From assembly GCF_008838325.1 (NCBI RefSeq), contig NZ_CP042829.1:2232001-2296000 (forward strand): 64,000 bases of DNA, in the 5' to 3' direction. This document shows positions 40,470 to 49,077 of the stretch, one piece after another. The notes below the pieces were generated by a model. The model worked only from the letters and a program-made list of their open reading frames with translations, searched no databases and was not told the origin of the DNA. This DNA is from Tepidiforma bonchosmolovskayae (GTDB lineage Bacteria; Chloroflexota; Dehalococcoidia; Tepidiformales; Tepidiformaceae). The first letter of the stretch is position 1; every line of letters starts with the position of its first letter. Both the position numbers and the translations under genes were made by a program.

Positions 40470-42944
40470 TCAGAGCAGGCTTGCCGGGTCGATGTCGACC
40501 TGCCACCGGTCGCCGAGCCGCACCTGCCCGATGAGCGTGCCCGGCGCCCGCCCCCGCAGGAGGATCTGCCACCGCACCTCGCCCCGGACCCGCGGGATGA
40601 ACGGCCGCGTCGGCCCCAGGATCTCCGGCTCGGCCCGCCCCGCCGCGTCGCGCAGCACCCGCAGCTCCCGCGCAACCCGGCTCGCCTCCTCCAGCCCCGC
40701 CGTTTCATCGTGGTGCCGGTAGACCAGCCGCGCGATGCGCGAAAACGGCGGGTACCCCGCCCGCCGCCGGTGCGCAATCTCGCTTTCGTAAAAACCCCGG
40801 TAGTCATGCTCCGCCGCCGCCACGATTGGTGGCGCCTCGGGTTCATACGTCTGGATGAACACCCTGCCCGGCCGGTCTCGCCGGCCTGCCCGGCCCGCCA
40901 CCTGGCTCAACAGCTGATATGTCCGCTCAGCCGCCCGGTAATCCGGGAGGCTCAGGCCGACGTCCGCGTCGACCACCCCCACGACCGTCAGGCGCGCGAG
41001 GTCGAGTCCCTTCGCCAGGAGCTGTGTCCCAACCACGATATCGACCCGCCCGGCCTCCAGCTCGGCCACCATCCGCTCATGCGCGTCCCGCGTGCGGGCC
41101 GTGTCGCTGTCCCAGCGCGCCACCCGCGCCCCGCGGAACACTGCCCGCGCCTCCGCCTCCACGCGCTGCGTCCCGACCCCGAACGGCCGGTATCGAAGGC
41201 TGTCGCAGTTCGGGCACCGGTCCTCAAGCCGCTTCGTCCGGCCGCAGTGGTGGCAGCGCAGCATCGCATGAATCGATGCCTCGGCGTCGAGGCTCATCGC
41301 CACCTCGCATGACGGGCAGAGCGGCAGGAACCCGCAATCCCGGCAGAGCACGAACCGCGCCGATCCCCGCCGGTTCACGAACAGGATCGCCTGCTCGCCC
41401 GCCGCCAGCGCCTCCCGCACGGCCTGCCGCAGCGCACGGCTGAACATGCTCCGGTTGCCTGCCTGCAGCTCCTCCCGCATGTCCACTACCTGCACCGACG
41501 GCAGCGCGCCTTCGGTCACGCTCCCGTCCTCGGCCGGCGCCAGCCGCGTGGCCAGCTCGACCCGCGCAATCTGCCCGGTCTCCGACCGGTGGTAGGTCAC
41601 CACATCCGGCGTCGCGCTCCCGAGGACGACCCGGGCGCCAGTCAGCTCACCCAGCTTCACCGCAACATCCCGCGCGTGGTACCGCGGCACCGGGTCCGAC
41701 TGCTTGTAGGTCCACTCATGCTCCTCGTCGAGCACGACCAGTTCGAGCCTCCGGACCGGCGCGAACACAGCGCTCCGCGAACCGAGCACGAGCCGCGCCT
41801 CGCCGCGCTCCACCCGGAACCACTGGTCGTACAGCTCGCCGGTCGAAAGCCGCGAATGGAACACCGCCAGATCGTCGCCGAACCGTTCCCCGAACCGCCG
41901 GATCGCCTGGGGCGTCAGCGAAATCTCCGGCACCAGCATGATCGCGCCGCCGCCCGCCCCCAGCGCCCGCCCCACGAGGTCGAGGTAGACCTCGGTCTTC
42001 CCCGAGCCCGTCACCCCGTGGATCAGCGTCACCCGCTCCCGCCACGCCGTTTCCGCCGCGGCCAGCTGCTCCGCACTGAGCGCCGGCGGCGGCCGCTGCC
42101 CGCCCCGTACGGCGGCAACCGGGTCGCGCTCCACCCGCCGCTCGTTCGTGCGGATGAATCCGCGCTCCGCCAGCCGCTCAAGGTGTGCCGGTGTCGTCCC
42201 GAGCGCCCGAACGGCGGCCAGGGGCAGGTCGGGCTCCTCCGCCAGCCGCAGCAGCACCCGCCCCTCAACCGACCGGGGCCGCGCTTCCAGCAGCCGTTCG
42301 GCCTCGGCGCGCGCCGCGTCCGGGTCGACAGCCAGGGCGACCCGCCGCTCGAACTTCGGCCGCCCGGTCGGCCGGGCGAGCCCTTGCGTCACTGTCAGGT
42401 GGCCCTCCTGCTGCAGCCGCTGCAGCGTCGTCAGCGAAACCGGGCCCACCGCCTCCCGTAGTTCGTCCAGCGTCACCCGCCCGTGTTCGGCGATGTACTG
42501 CAAGATCGCACGGTCCTTCGGGTAGACCGGCAGCAGCGGCGGCACGTCGACGGGAGACACCATCGTCACCGGCCTCTGCCCGAACCCTGCCGGCAGGCAG
42601 CACGCCACGCACTCCCACAGCGGCGCCAGGTACTCCTCGCAAACCCACTCCGCCAGGGCGATCCGGGCCGGGTCGAGGAGCGGCTCGGGGTCCATCACCG
42701 CGCTGATTGGCCGCACCGCCTCGACATCGCTCCGATCGCGCATCCGCAGGACAATCCCCTGCACGATCCGCGGCCCGAACGGCACGAAGACCGCCATCCC
42801 CGGGGCGACCTCCATCCCCGGAGGCACGGCGTAGGTGAATGGCCTCCGGGCCGGCTGGGTCGTGTGGACCGCAACCTCGGCGAATACCGTCCCCTCCGGG
42901 GGAACGAACGCCGGGTCGACCGCGTGTGCCGGGTGATCGCTCAC
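40470..42944 (-). CDS. priA: Primosomal replication helicase PriA
   Basis: 824 residues. The N-terminal DNA-binding region (RRPFTYAVPPGMEVAPGMAV) is followed by a winged helix. The helicase core has Walker A HGVTGSGKTEVYLDL, DEEH box LVVLDEEHEWTYKQSD and motif RYHARDVAV. A zinc-binding insert (CRDCGFLPLCPSC, CHHCG, CPNC) follows, then GTQLLAKGLDLARLTVVGVVDAD and QVAGRAGRRDRPG. It restarts stalled forks. The GTG at 42944 (VSDHPAHAV) is preferred because TACCAT ends 6 nt upstream. A 30-residue longer frame is non-homologous. Confidence 0.94.
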   Translation of the reverse strand: MSDHPAHAVDPAFVPPEGTVFAEVAVHTTQPARRPFTYAVPPGMEVAPGMAVFVPFGPRIVQGIVLRMRDRSDVEAVRPISAVMDPEPLLDPARIALAEWVCEEYLAPLWECVACCLPAGFGQRPVTMVSPVDVPPLLPVYPKDRAILQYIAEHGRVTLDELREAVGPVSLTTLQRLQQEGHLTVTQGLARPTGRPKFERRVALAVDPDAARAEAERLLEARPRSVEGRVLLRLAEEPDLPLAAVRALGTTPAHLERLAERGFIRTNERRVERDPVAAVRGGQRPPPALSAEQLAAAETAWRERVTLIHGVTGSGKTEVYLDLVGRALGAGGGAIMLVPEISLTPQAIRRFGERFGDDLAVFHSRLSTGELYDQWFRVERGEARLVLGSRSAVFAPVRRLELVVLDEEHEWTYKQSDPVPRYHARDVAVKLGELTGARVVLGSATPDVVTYHRSETGQIARVELATRLAPAEDGSVTEGALPSVQVVDMREELQAGNRSMFSRALRQAVREALAAGEQAILFVNRRGSARFVLCRDCGFLPLCPSCEVAMSLDAEASIHAMLRCHHCGRTKRLEDRCPNCDSLRYRPFGVGTQRVEAEARAVFRGARVARWDSDTARTRDAHERMVAELEAGRVDIVVGTQLLAKGLDLARLTVVGVVDADVGLSLPDYRAAERTYQLLSQVAGRAGRRDRPGRVFIQTYEPEAPPIVAAAEHDYRGFYESEIAHRRRAGYPPFSRIARLVYRHHDETAGLEEASRVARELRVLRDAAGRAEPEILGPTRPFIPRVRGEVRWQILLRGRAPGTLIGQVRLGDRWQVDIDPASLL

Positions 42945-42950
42945 ACGCAG

Positions 42951-42956
42951 ATGGTA
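42951..42956 (-). promoter_or_regulatory. Putative -10 box TACCAT of priA
   Basis: TACCAT on the minus strand ends 6 nt before the priA GTG. There is no Shine-Dalgarno. Confidence 0.45.
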
Positions 42957-42975
42957 CGCCCCGGCAATGCAGCCC

Positions 42976-44211
42976 TCAGCCCGCTGCCTCCGCTTCCGGC
43001 ACCCGCGGCTCGGCTGCCGCCGGTTCTGCCACAACGGCGCCGCGCGTCAGCCAGAGGAACAGCGGGATGCCCGCCGCCATCACCGCCCCGCCGAAGAAGA
43101 ATGCCCCTTCGAGCTGGAAGAGGCTGACCACCACCCCCGAGAGCAGCGACCCGGCGACGATGCCGATCCCGTTCGAGGCCGAGCTGAGCCCCAGCACCGT
43201 GCCCATCCCCGCCCGTCGGCCGGCCACAACCTGGATCGCGCCGGCGGCCACCATCGAGAGCGAACTCGTCGCCCCCATCCCCAGCAGCACCGCCACCGCC
43301 GCGCCGTAGCTTGGAACCACCCCCAGGCTCGCCAGCAGGGCGGCGTACGCCGCCAGGCCGCCCGCCACGAGCAGGCGCCGGTCTCGGCGGTCCGCAATCC
43401 GGCCCAGGACCGGCTGGGCAAGCCCTCCCGTGATGTCCTGCATCGCGAACGCCAGGCCGATCATGATCGGCGTCGCGCCGATCCCCTCCTCCAGCCGCAG
43501 CGCCAGGAAGCTGAGCGTTGCCCCGGCCGCCACCGCAACCATGCCCGCGTGCAGCGTGACGGCGAGCACCACCCGGTCGCCCAGCGCCTCCCGGAACGTG
43601 CGGTCCGTGCGCCCAACCGTGCCGCCGGCCTTTCTCGTCGCCCGGCGCTCCAGCTCGGCCGGGCTGTGCCGCGGCAGCCACAGCGTAAGCACCAGCGCCG
43701 AAAGCGCCATCATCGCCGCCATCGCGACGAACACCGACCGGAACCCCAGCACTTCGCGCAGCACCCCGGCCACCAGCGGGCCGGTGCCGAACCCCACGAT
43801 GTCGGCCGTGGCGAACACCCCCAGCCACCGCCCCTCCTGCCCGCGCGGCGTCAGGTCGCCGACGTACGCCCGCGCCACCGAAAAGATGAGGCTCGTGCCC
43901 AGCCCCGAGAACGCCCTGAACGCGATCACCTGGTAGAAGTTCTGTGCGGTCAGATACCCGAGCGCAGCGATGAGATAGACCAGCAGCCCCGCCACGATGA
44001 ACGGCTTCCGCCCGTACCGGTCCGAAAGCCGCCCCGCGAACGGCCCCACAAACGTCTGCACAATCGCAAAAACCGAGAACGTGAGCCCAAGCCAGATGCC
44101 CGTCGCGCCCAGCCGCTCGGCGTACACCGGCAGCAGCGGGCTCACCATCGAAATGCCCATCGTCGCGACGAAGACCGCAACGTACAGCGCGACGAACGGA
44201 CGCGAGCGCAT
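42976..44211 (-). CDS. MFS transporter (12-TM, multidrug-type)
   Basis: 411 residues, with twelve predicted membrane segments starting FVALYVAVFVATMGISM. The MFS motif between TM2 and TM3 is GRLSDRYGRKPFIVAG, and its counterpart in the second half is GRIADRRDRRLLVAGG. The central loop is basic (RRATRKAGGTVGRTDRTFRE). It is drug:H+ antiporter-like (DHA1) by motif; the cargo is unknown. The C-terminal tail is rich in Ala/Glu. The ATG at 44211 is preceded by TAGGCT with a 7-nt gap. Confidence 0.88.
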   Translation of the reverse strand: MRSRPFVALYVAVFVATMGISMVSPLLPVYAERLGATGIWLGLTFSVFAIVQTFVGPFAGRLSDRYGRKPFIVAGLLVYLIAALGYLTAQNFYQVIAFRAFSGLGTSLIFSVARAYVGDLTPRGQEGRWLGVFATADIVGFGTGPLVAGVLREVLGFRSVFVAMAAMMALSALVLTLWLPRHSPAELERRATRKAGGTVGRTDRTFREALGDRVVLAVTLHAGMVAVAAGATLSFLALRLEEGIGATPIMIGLAFAMQDITGGLAQPVLGRIADRRDRRLLVAGGLAAYAALLASLGVVPSYGAAVAVLLGMGATSSLSMVAAGAIQVVAGRRAGMGTVLGLSSASNGIGIVAGSLLSGVVVSLFQLEGAFFFGGAVMAAGIPLFLWLTRGAVVAEPAAAEPRVPEAEAAG

Positions 44212-44218
44212 CGCTTCG

Positions 44219-44224
44219 AGCCTA
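44219..44224 (-). promoter_or_regulatory. Putative -10 box TAGGCT of the MFS gene
   Basis: TAGGCT on the minus strand, ending 7 nt before the ATG at 44211. It fits the same leaderless spacing. Confidence 0.4.
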
Positions 44225-44311
44225 CCCGATCGCTTCCTGGACCGCTCGGTGAGCCTTCGGCAGACCGGGTGCTACACTCGCAGGAGCCTCCACGCCCCGG
44301 TCGGTTCGCCC

Positions 44312-45208
44312 ATGAGAAAGATCTTCGACGTCCATATCCACTTCCCCCGCAACTGGGAAAACCCGGACGAAGACCAGGCCCCCATGGTCGACCGCCTCGC
44401 CGACATCGCGTCCCGGGTCGGCATCACCAAAGGCTGTATGCTCACCGGCGGCCGCTTCGGCCCCTCCTACGAGCGCGGGATGGAGATCCTCGAGAAGTAC
44501 CTCGACCTCTTCATCCCCGTCGCCGTCATCGACCCCGAGGAGATCGGCCCCGACGAGGTCCAGCACCTCTACGACATGGGCTACCGCGGCCTGAAGCTCA
44601 TCGGCGTCGCCCGCCCCTACGACGAGCCGGACTACCTCCCGACCTACGCGAAGGCCGAGCAGCTCGGCATGCCCATCCTCTTCCACATGGGCGTCATCGG
44701 CGGCGGCCTTGATTACTCCATCACCCACCCGCGCCGCAGCGCGGCCGCAGCCCAGGCCTACCAGCGGATGATGGCCATGCAGGAGCGCATGCCACCGCGC
44801 AACGTCTCCGCCGCGCGGATGTCGCCGCTGCATCTCGACACCATCGCCAACCGCTTCCCCAGGCTGAAGATCATCGGCGCACACGTCGGCAACCAGGGCA
44901 ACTACGACTACGCCGCCTCCGTCGCCCGGTGGCGACATAACGTCTGGTTCGATATGAGCGGCGGCGAAACCATCGAACGCCACCTCGTCGAACGGAAGCT
45001 CCTAGCTGCCAATTCGCAGGGCGAGTTCGGTGTCGAGAAGCTCGTCTGGGGAAGCGACTGCGGCATGGACGAAATCGCCGAGCACATTCGCCGCTTCGAA
45101 ATCATGTACGAGCAGCTGGGCCTCACCGAGGACGAACAGGAGCGCCTCTGGTGGCGTAACGCCGCCGAGATCTACGGCCTCGAAGAGCCCGTGTTCGCAG
45201 CGGAGTAA
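44312..45208 (+). CDS. Amidohydrolase-2 family metal-dependent hydrolase
   Basis: 298 residues, TIM-barrel. Metal-ligand motifs are FDVHIHFP near the N-terminus, LFHMGVIGGGLDYS and KIIGAHVGNQGNY, with the late Asp in VWGSDCGMDEIAEH. This is the Amidohydro_2 (ACMSD/isomerase/decarboxylase-like) family. Carboxylic-acid decarboxylation or amide hydrolysis is possible; the substrate is not evident. A TACACT box at 44273-44278 precedes the ATG by 33 nt with no close Shine-Dalgarno. The next gene starts 4 bp after its stop. Confidence 0.85.
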   Translation: MRKIFDVHIHFPRNWENPDEDQAPMVDRLADIASRVGITKGCMLTGGRFGPSYERGMEILEKYLDLFIPVAVIDPEEIGPDEVQHLYDMGYRGLKLIGVARPYDEPDYLPTYAKAEQLGMPILFHMGVIGGGLDYSITHPRRSAAAAQAYQRMMAMQERMPPRNVSAARMSPLHLDTIANRFPRLKIIGAHVGNQGNYDYAASVARWRHNVWFDMSGGETIERHLVERKLLAANSQGEFGVEKLVWGSDCGMDEIAEHIRRFEIMYEQLGLTEDEQERLWWRNAAEIYGLEEPVFAAE

Positions 45209-45212
45209 CACC

Positions 45213-46007
45213 CTGGCCGCCCACTCCGCACCGGCCCCCGCCCAGCGCACCGACGGGCTCGTCGCCCGCATCGTCCTTCTGACCTTCGTGGCCGCAGGCG
45301 GCCTCGCGGCCTCCGTTACCCTCCGCCCCGAGCTTCCCTGGCTGCCCTGGCTCACCGCCGCCCTGGTCGCCTTCGCCACCGATGGCATCGTCCGCAGCCA
45401 CCCGGGGTGGTCCGGCGGCCCCCTCGACTCGCTGGTCTACACCTTCCTCCCGGCCCTCGGCGTCATCGGCGCCGCGCTCTTCATCGACCACGCCATCGTC
45501 GGCTACGCCCGGCCCGCGCTCGCGCTCGTGGCCGCCCTCTCTGTCGGCGTCGTCGCCTTCGGCGAGTACCAGACCGTCGATGTCCGGTCCCGCCTCTACG
45601 GCCCCTTCCGCCTGGTCATGGCCGTCGCCACCTACCTCGTCGCGTTCTCCTTTTACGCCGTCCTCTTCACCCGGGACGACCCCCTCGGGTTCGCCAGCCT
45701 GGCCGTTGGCGCCGTCAGCATGCTCCTCGCGCTCGAACTCCTCCGCGAAAGCCGGATCACCGGCCCGAGTTCACTCCTTGTCGCTCTCGCCATCGGCATC
45801 TCGCTCGCCGAACTCCGCCTCGCGCTCTACTTCTTCCCGCTCGATGGCCTGCTCGCCGGCGCCCTCCTCGTCATCGCCTTCTACCTCGCGACCGGCATCG
45901 TCCACCACCTTCTCGACCACGACCTTGAATGGGCGACCGCCGCCGAGTACGCCGTCGTCACCACGGTCGCGTCAGCGGCGGTCATCGTCGCGCGCATCTT
46001 CGCGTAG
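45213..46007 (+). CDS. Hypothetical multi-pass membrane protein (probable CTG start)
   Basis: About 264 residues and not recognised. Seven or eight hydrophobic segments alternate with short loops, e.g. IVLLTFVAAGGLAASVTL, FLPALGVIGAALFI, LALVAALSVGVVAF, LLVALAIGISLAELRLALYF and LLVIAFYLATGIVHHLL. No ATG, GTG or TTG fits the N-terminus without cutting the first membrane span. The CTG at 45213 has GGAG 7 nt upstream, overlapping the amidohydrolase stop. GTG at 45288 is the alternative. Co-transcription with the amidohydrolase is likely. Confidence 0.65.
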   Translation: MAAHSAPAPAQRTDGLVARIVLLTFVAAGGLAASVTLRPELPWLPWLTAALVAFATDGIVRSHPGWSGGPLDSLVYTFLPALGVIGAALFIDHAIVGYARPALALVAALSVGVVAFGEYQTVDVRSRLYGPFRLVMAVATYLVAFSFYAVLFTRDDPLGFASLAVGAVSMLLALELLRESRITGPSSLLVALAIGISLAELRLALYFFPLDGLLAGALLVIAFYLATGIVHHLLDHDLEWATAAEYAVVTTVASAAVIVARIFA

Positions 46008-46010
46008 GCG

Positions 46011-46178
46011 TCACGCTGCGGGGCGGCCGCTGGCCGGAGCTCTGCGCAGCGGCCAGCCGGCCACCATCTGCATCCGCTGAATTCCGTGAGCTCGGGCCAT
46101 GTGCCACTCGAGCCACTGGCGTTCTGCCTGGCCAGCGGCCGCAAACCGCGCCCGGCAAACAGGACACTGAGTCATCAT
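46011..46178 (-). CDS. Small C2H2 zinc-finger-like protein, 55 aa
   Basis: It begins MMTQCPVCRARFAAAGQAER, then WLEWHMARAHGI. The Cys-x2-Cys and His-x4-His spacing resembles a single classical zinc finger. The ATG at 46178 has AAAGGAG 5 nt upstream. A longer frame to 46412 runs antisense to xthA and is rejected. The tail is basic. Its function is unknown; DNA or RNA binding is a guess. Confidence 0.65.
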   Translation of the reverse strand: MMTQCPVCRARFAAAGQAERQWLEWHMARAHGIQRMQMVAGWPLRRAPASGRPAA

Positions 46179-46311
46179 TGCCACTCCTTTCATCAGGTTC
46201 AGTATCGGCTCGCACGTGTGAACGAACCGATCCGGGAAACCCCGCTCCTCGGCCTGAATTGCGCCCGAACGCACGCTTGCCCGCTGCTCCGCCATCAGGT
46301 GAACTGTCGCC

Positions 46312-47091
46312 GTGGCGACCCTCACCATCTGCTCCTGGAACGTCAACGGCCTCCGCTCCGCGCTCAAAAGCGGCCATTTCGAGGCGTGGCTCAAGTCCAC
46401 CGCTCCCGACATCGCCGGCTTCCAGGAGGTGAAGGCAACGCCCGACCAGATCGACGACGAGCCCTGGACGGCCCTCGGCTACCGGTCGTGGTGGCATCCC
46501 GCACAGCGCGCAGGCTACAGCGGTGCGCTCTTGCTTTCGAAACCCGAGCCGCTCGAAGTCCGTCTCGGACTCGGTATCGAACGATTCGATATCGAAGGGC
46601 GCGTCATCCAGGCCGACTACCCGGAGTTCACCCTCCTGACATCCTACTACCCCAATGCCGGCCGTGGCGAGGACCGCCTCGCCTACAAGCTCGAGTTCTA
46701 CGAAGCCTTCCTGGCGCACGTGAATCACCTCCGCGACCAGGGCCGCTCGCTCGTCTTCATGGGCGATTTCAACATCGCCCACACCGAAATGGATGTCGCC
46801 CGCCCGCAGGAGGCGGCAAAGGGAACCGGCTTCCTGCCCGAAGAGCGCGCCTGGATTACCCGCATCATCGAAAACGGCTACGTCGATACCTTCCGCGCAC
46901 TCCACCCCGACCAGCGCGACGCCTACACCTACTGGGACCCCTGGCGCGAACGTCGCGCCCGCAACATCGGCTGGCGCATCGACTACGTCTTCGTCAGCCA
47001 GGACCTCATGCCGCGGGTCCGCCGCGCCTTCATCCAGCCCGAGGTCATGGGCTCCGACCACTGCCCGGTCGGCATCGAACTCGAACTCTAG
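46312..47091 (+). CDS. xthA: Exodeoxyribonuclease III
   Basis: A 259-residue AP endonuclease/3' exonuclease for base-excision repair. Motifs: ICSWNVNGLRSAL, DIAGFQEVKA (metal Glu), VFMGDFNIAHTEMDVARP (Asp, Asn), NIGWRIDYVFVSQDL and the terminal GSDHCPVGIEL (Asp-His). The start is GTG at 46312. TGAACT ends 6 nt upstream, a weak leaderless-type match, and no Shine-Dalgarno is seen. Confidence 0.95.
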   Translation: MATLTICSWNVNGLRSALKSGHFEAWLKSTAPDIAGFQEVKATPDQIDDEPWTALGYRSWWHPAQRAGYSGALLLSKPEPLEVRLGLGIERFDIEGRVIQADYPEFTLLTSYYPNAGRGEDRLAYKLEFYEAFLAHVNHLRDQGRSLVFMGDFNIAHTEMDVARPQEAAKGTGFLPEERAWITRIIENGYVDTFRALHPDQRDAYTYWDPWRERRARNIGWRIDYVFVSQDLMPRVRRAFIQPEVMGSDHCPVGIELEL

Positions 47092-47126
47092 CGCCGCACG
47101 CCCTTTCCCTCACGCTCGCGTAAACG

Positions 47127-47132
47127 TACAGT
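47127..47132 (+). promoter_or_regulatory. Putative -10 box TACAGT of the second MFS gene
   Basis: TACAGT ends 7 nt before the ATG at 47140. No Shine-Dalgarno lies between. Confidence 0.45.
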
Positions 47133-47139
47133 TTGCGCC

Positions 47140-48483
47140 ATGCCGCGCATCCCCATCCCTGGCGCCGATACGACGTTCCGCGCACTGCGACACCGCAACT
47201 ACCGCCTCCTGTGGCTCGGCCAGACCGGCCACTCGGCCACCCTCTGGATGGACCAGGTCGCCCGCGCCGTCCTCATCCTCGACCTGACCGACTCCGCGGT
47301 CATGCTCTCCCTGGTCATCGCCACCCGCCTCGCCCCCATCCTCTTCTTCGGCCTGGTCGCCGGGGCCGTCGCCGACCGTTACGACAAGAAGCGCATCCTC
47401 ACGGTCACCCAGTGCGTCTCCACCGCCTGTCACCTCTTCATCGGCATCGTGGCGGTCACCGGCCTGGTCGAAGTCTGGCACGTTTTCCTCACCGCGGCTG
47501 TCTCCGGCACCGCGATGGCCTTCAACCAGCCCGTCCGACAGTCCCTCATCCCGCGGACCGTCCCGCCCGAAGACCTGCTCAACGCCGTCGCCCTCAATTC
47601 CACCGCGCTCAGCTTCATGCGGATCGGCGGCGGCGCCATCGCCGGCAGCCTCCTCCTGGTGCTCAGCGTGGGTGGCGTCTACCTCGTCACAGCCGGCATC
47701 TACCTCTTCGTCATCCTCACCACCCTCCTCATGCGCTTCGACGGCGACACCGCCGGGAAGCGCCGCAGCGAGTCCGGCCTCTTCGGCGACCTCGCCGAAG
47801 GCTTCCGCTACATCGCCGGCCAGCCGGTCCTGTTCGTCGTCACCGCCCTCTCCCTCATCCTCTTCGTCTTCGGCTTCCCCTACCAGCAGGTCTTCGTGTC
47901 GCTGCTCGCGAAGAAGACGCTCGACCTTGGCGATTCCGGCGTCGGCTTCCTGGCCGGCGCCACCGGTGTCGGCGCCTTCGCCGGGTCGCTGTTCGTCGCC
48001 TGGAAGTCGAATATCGCCCGTCCAGGCGTCCAGCTCATGATCAACATGCTCGTCTTCGGCGCCGCCCTCGTCGCCATCTCCCTCCAGGCGAACGTCTGGC
48101 TTACCGCGCTGCTCCTGGCAGTCGCCGGCAGCATGACGGTCACCTACATGGCGTTCACCAACGGCATCCTCCTTTCGAACAGCCGCCCGGAGATGCACGG
48201 CCGCGTCATGTCCCTCCTGAGCCTCGACCGCGGGCTCATCCCGCTTGGCGCCATCCTCGCCGGTGCCCTTGTGCAATCCCTCGGAATCCGCCCCGGCCTC
48301 TTCACGCTTGGCTCCACCATCATCGCGATGAGCGGGCTCGTCCTCCTCCTGTTCGGCCGCCGTCTCGCCGAGATTCGCTCGGACGGCGCGCTTCGCGGCC
48401 ATGCGGCCGTGCCGCCGCCCCGCGAAGCCGCGGCGCCCGCCGGGCAGGCGCCGGCCCCTCGGGAACTCCCCCGCAGCCTTTGA
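47140..48483 (+). CDS. MFS transporter (enterobactin-exporter-like, MFS_3)
   Basis: 447 residues. It begins with a soluble segment DTTFRALRHRNYRLLWLGQTG, then twelve membrane spans. The loop motif VADRYDKKRILTVTQ and the segment FNQPVRQSLIPRTVPPEDLLNAVALNS are characteristic of the MFS_3 (EntS-like) family. The C-terminal ~45 residues are a Pro/Ala/Arg-rich cytoplasmic tail. The cargo is unknown; siderophore or drug efflux are family precedents. Confidence 0.9.
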   Translation: MPRIPIPGADTTFRALRHRNYRLLWLGQTGHSATLWMDQVARAVLILDLTDSAVMLSLVIATRLAPILFFGLVAGAVADRYDKKRILTVTQCVSTACHLFIGIVAVTGLVEVWHVFLTAAVSGTAMAFNQPVRQSLIPRTVPPEDLLNAVALNSTALSFMRIGGGAIAGSLLLVLSVGGVYLVTAGIYLFVILTTLLMRFDGDTAGKRRSESGLFGDLAEGFRYIAGQPVLFVVTALSLILFVFGFPYQQVFVSLLAKKTLDLGDSGVGFLAGATGVGAFAGSLFVAWKSNIARPGVQLMINMLVFGAALVAISLQANVWLTALLLAVAGSMTVTYMAFTNGILLSNSRPEMHGRVMSLLSLDRGLIPLGAILAGALVQSLGIRPGLFTLGSTIIAMSGLVLLLFGRRLAEIRSDGALRGHAAVPPPREAAAPAGQAPAPRELPRSL

Positions 48484-48556
48484 CCGCGCGCCCCGCCCTT
48501 CGTATGGTGTACCGTGGAACGGCGCCGCGGCGGTGCGGCCGCCATTCGCCCGCGGT

Positions 48557-48633
<77 letters not shown>

Positions 48634-48654
48634 TCATCCTCTCCTGCGCCTGTG

Positions 48655-49074
48655 CTACGTTCCGGCAGGTCGGAAGTACGGCAGCGTAATCTCCTCGGTG
48701 ACGTCGTCGAACACGACCTCGAGCCGCATCCCGATCCGCACCGCGTCGGGGTCCACCTCCACCAGCCGCGAGGTCATCCGCGGCCCTTCGTCCAGCTCGA
48801 CCACCGCGATGACGAACGGCACATCATGCTCGAAGTCCGGCGAGGTTGGACGCCGCGCCACCGTGTAGCTGTACAGCGTGCCCTTTCCCGACGCCTCGAC
48901 CCATTCGAGCCGGTTCGAGAGGCACCCTGGGCAGTGCGACCGCGGGTAGAAGATCATGTGTCCCGCCTCGCACCGCTGCAGGAGCAGCCGGTGCTGCCGC
49001 GTGCCGTCCCAGAACGGTTGCGTAATCGGGGTCGGCACGGGTAGCGGTTCAATTGTCGTCCGATACTTCGGCAT
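48655..49074 (-). CDS. DUF35 OB-fold / zinc-ribbon protein
   Basis: 139 residues. The rubredoxin-like knuckle is reduced here: LQRCEAGHMIFYPRSHCPGC has Cys and His before the second CxxC. The OB-fold follows, with GTLYSYTVARRPTSPDF and VPFVIAVVELDEGPRM. Partners of this family bind acyl-CoA and pair with thiolase-like proteins such as the one whose stop lies 3 bp upstream. It probably forms a complex with that thiolase homologue. GGGAG precedes the ATG by 7 nt. Confidence 0.9.
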   Translation of the reverse strand: MPKYRTTIEPLPVPTPITQPFWDGTRQHRLLLQRCEAGHMIFYPRSHCPGCLSNRLEWVEASGKGTLYSYTVARRPTSPDFEHDVPFVIAVVELDEGPRMTSRLVEVDPDAVRIGMRLEVVFDDVTEEITLPYFRPAGT

Positions 49075-49077
49075 CGC

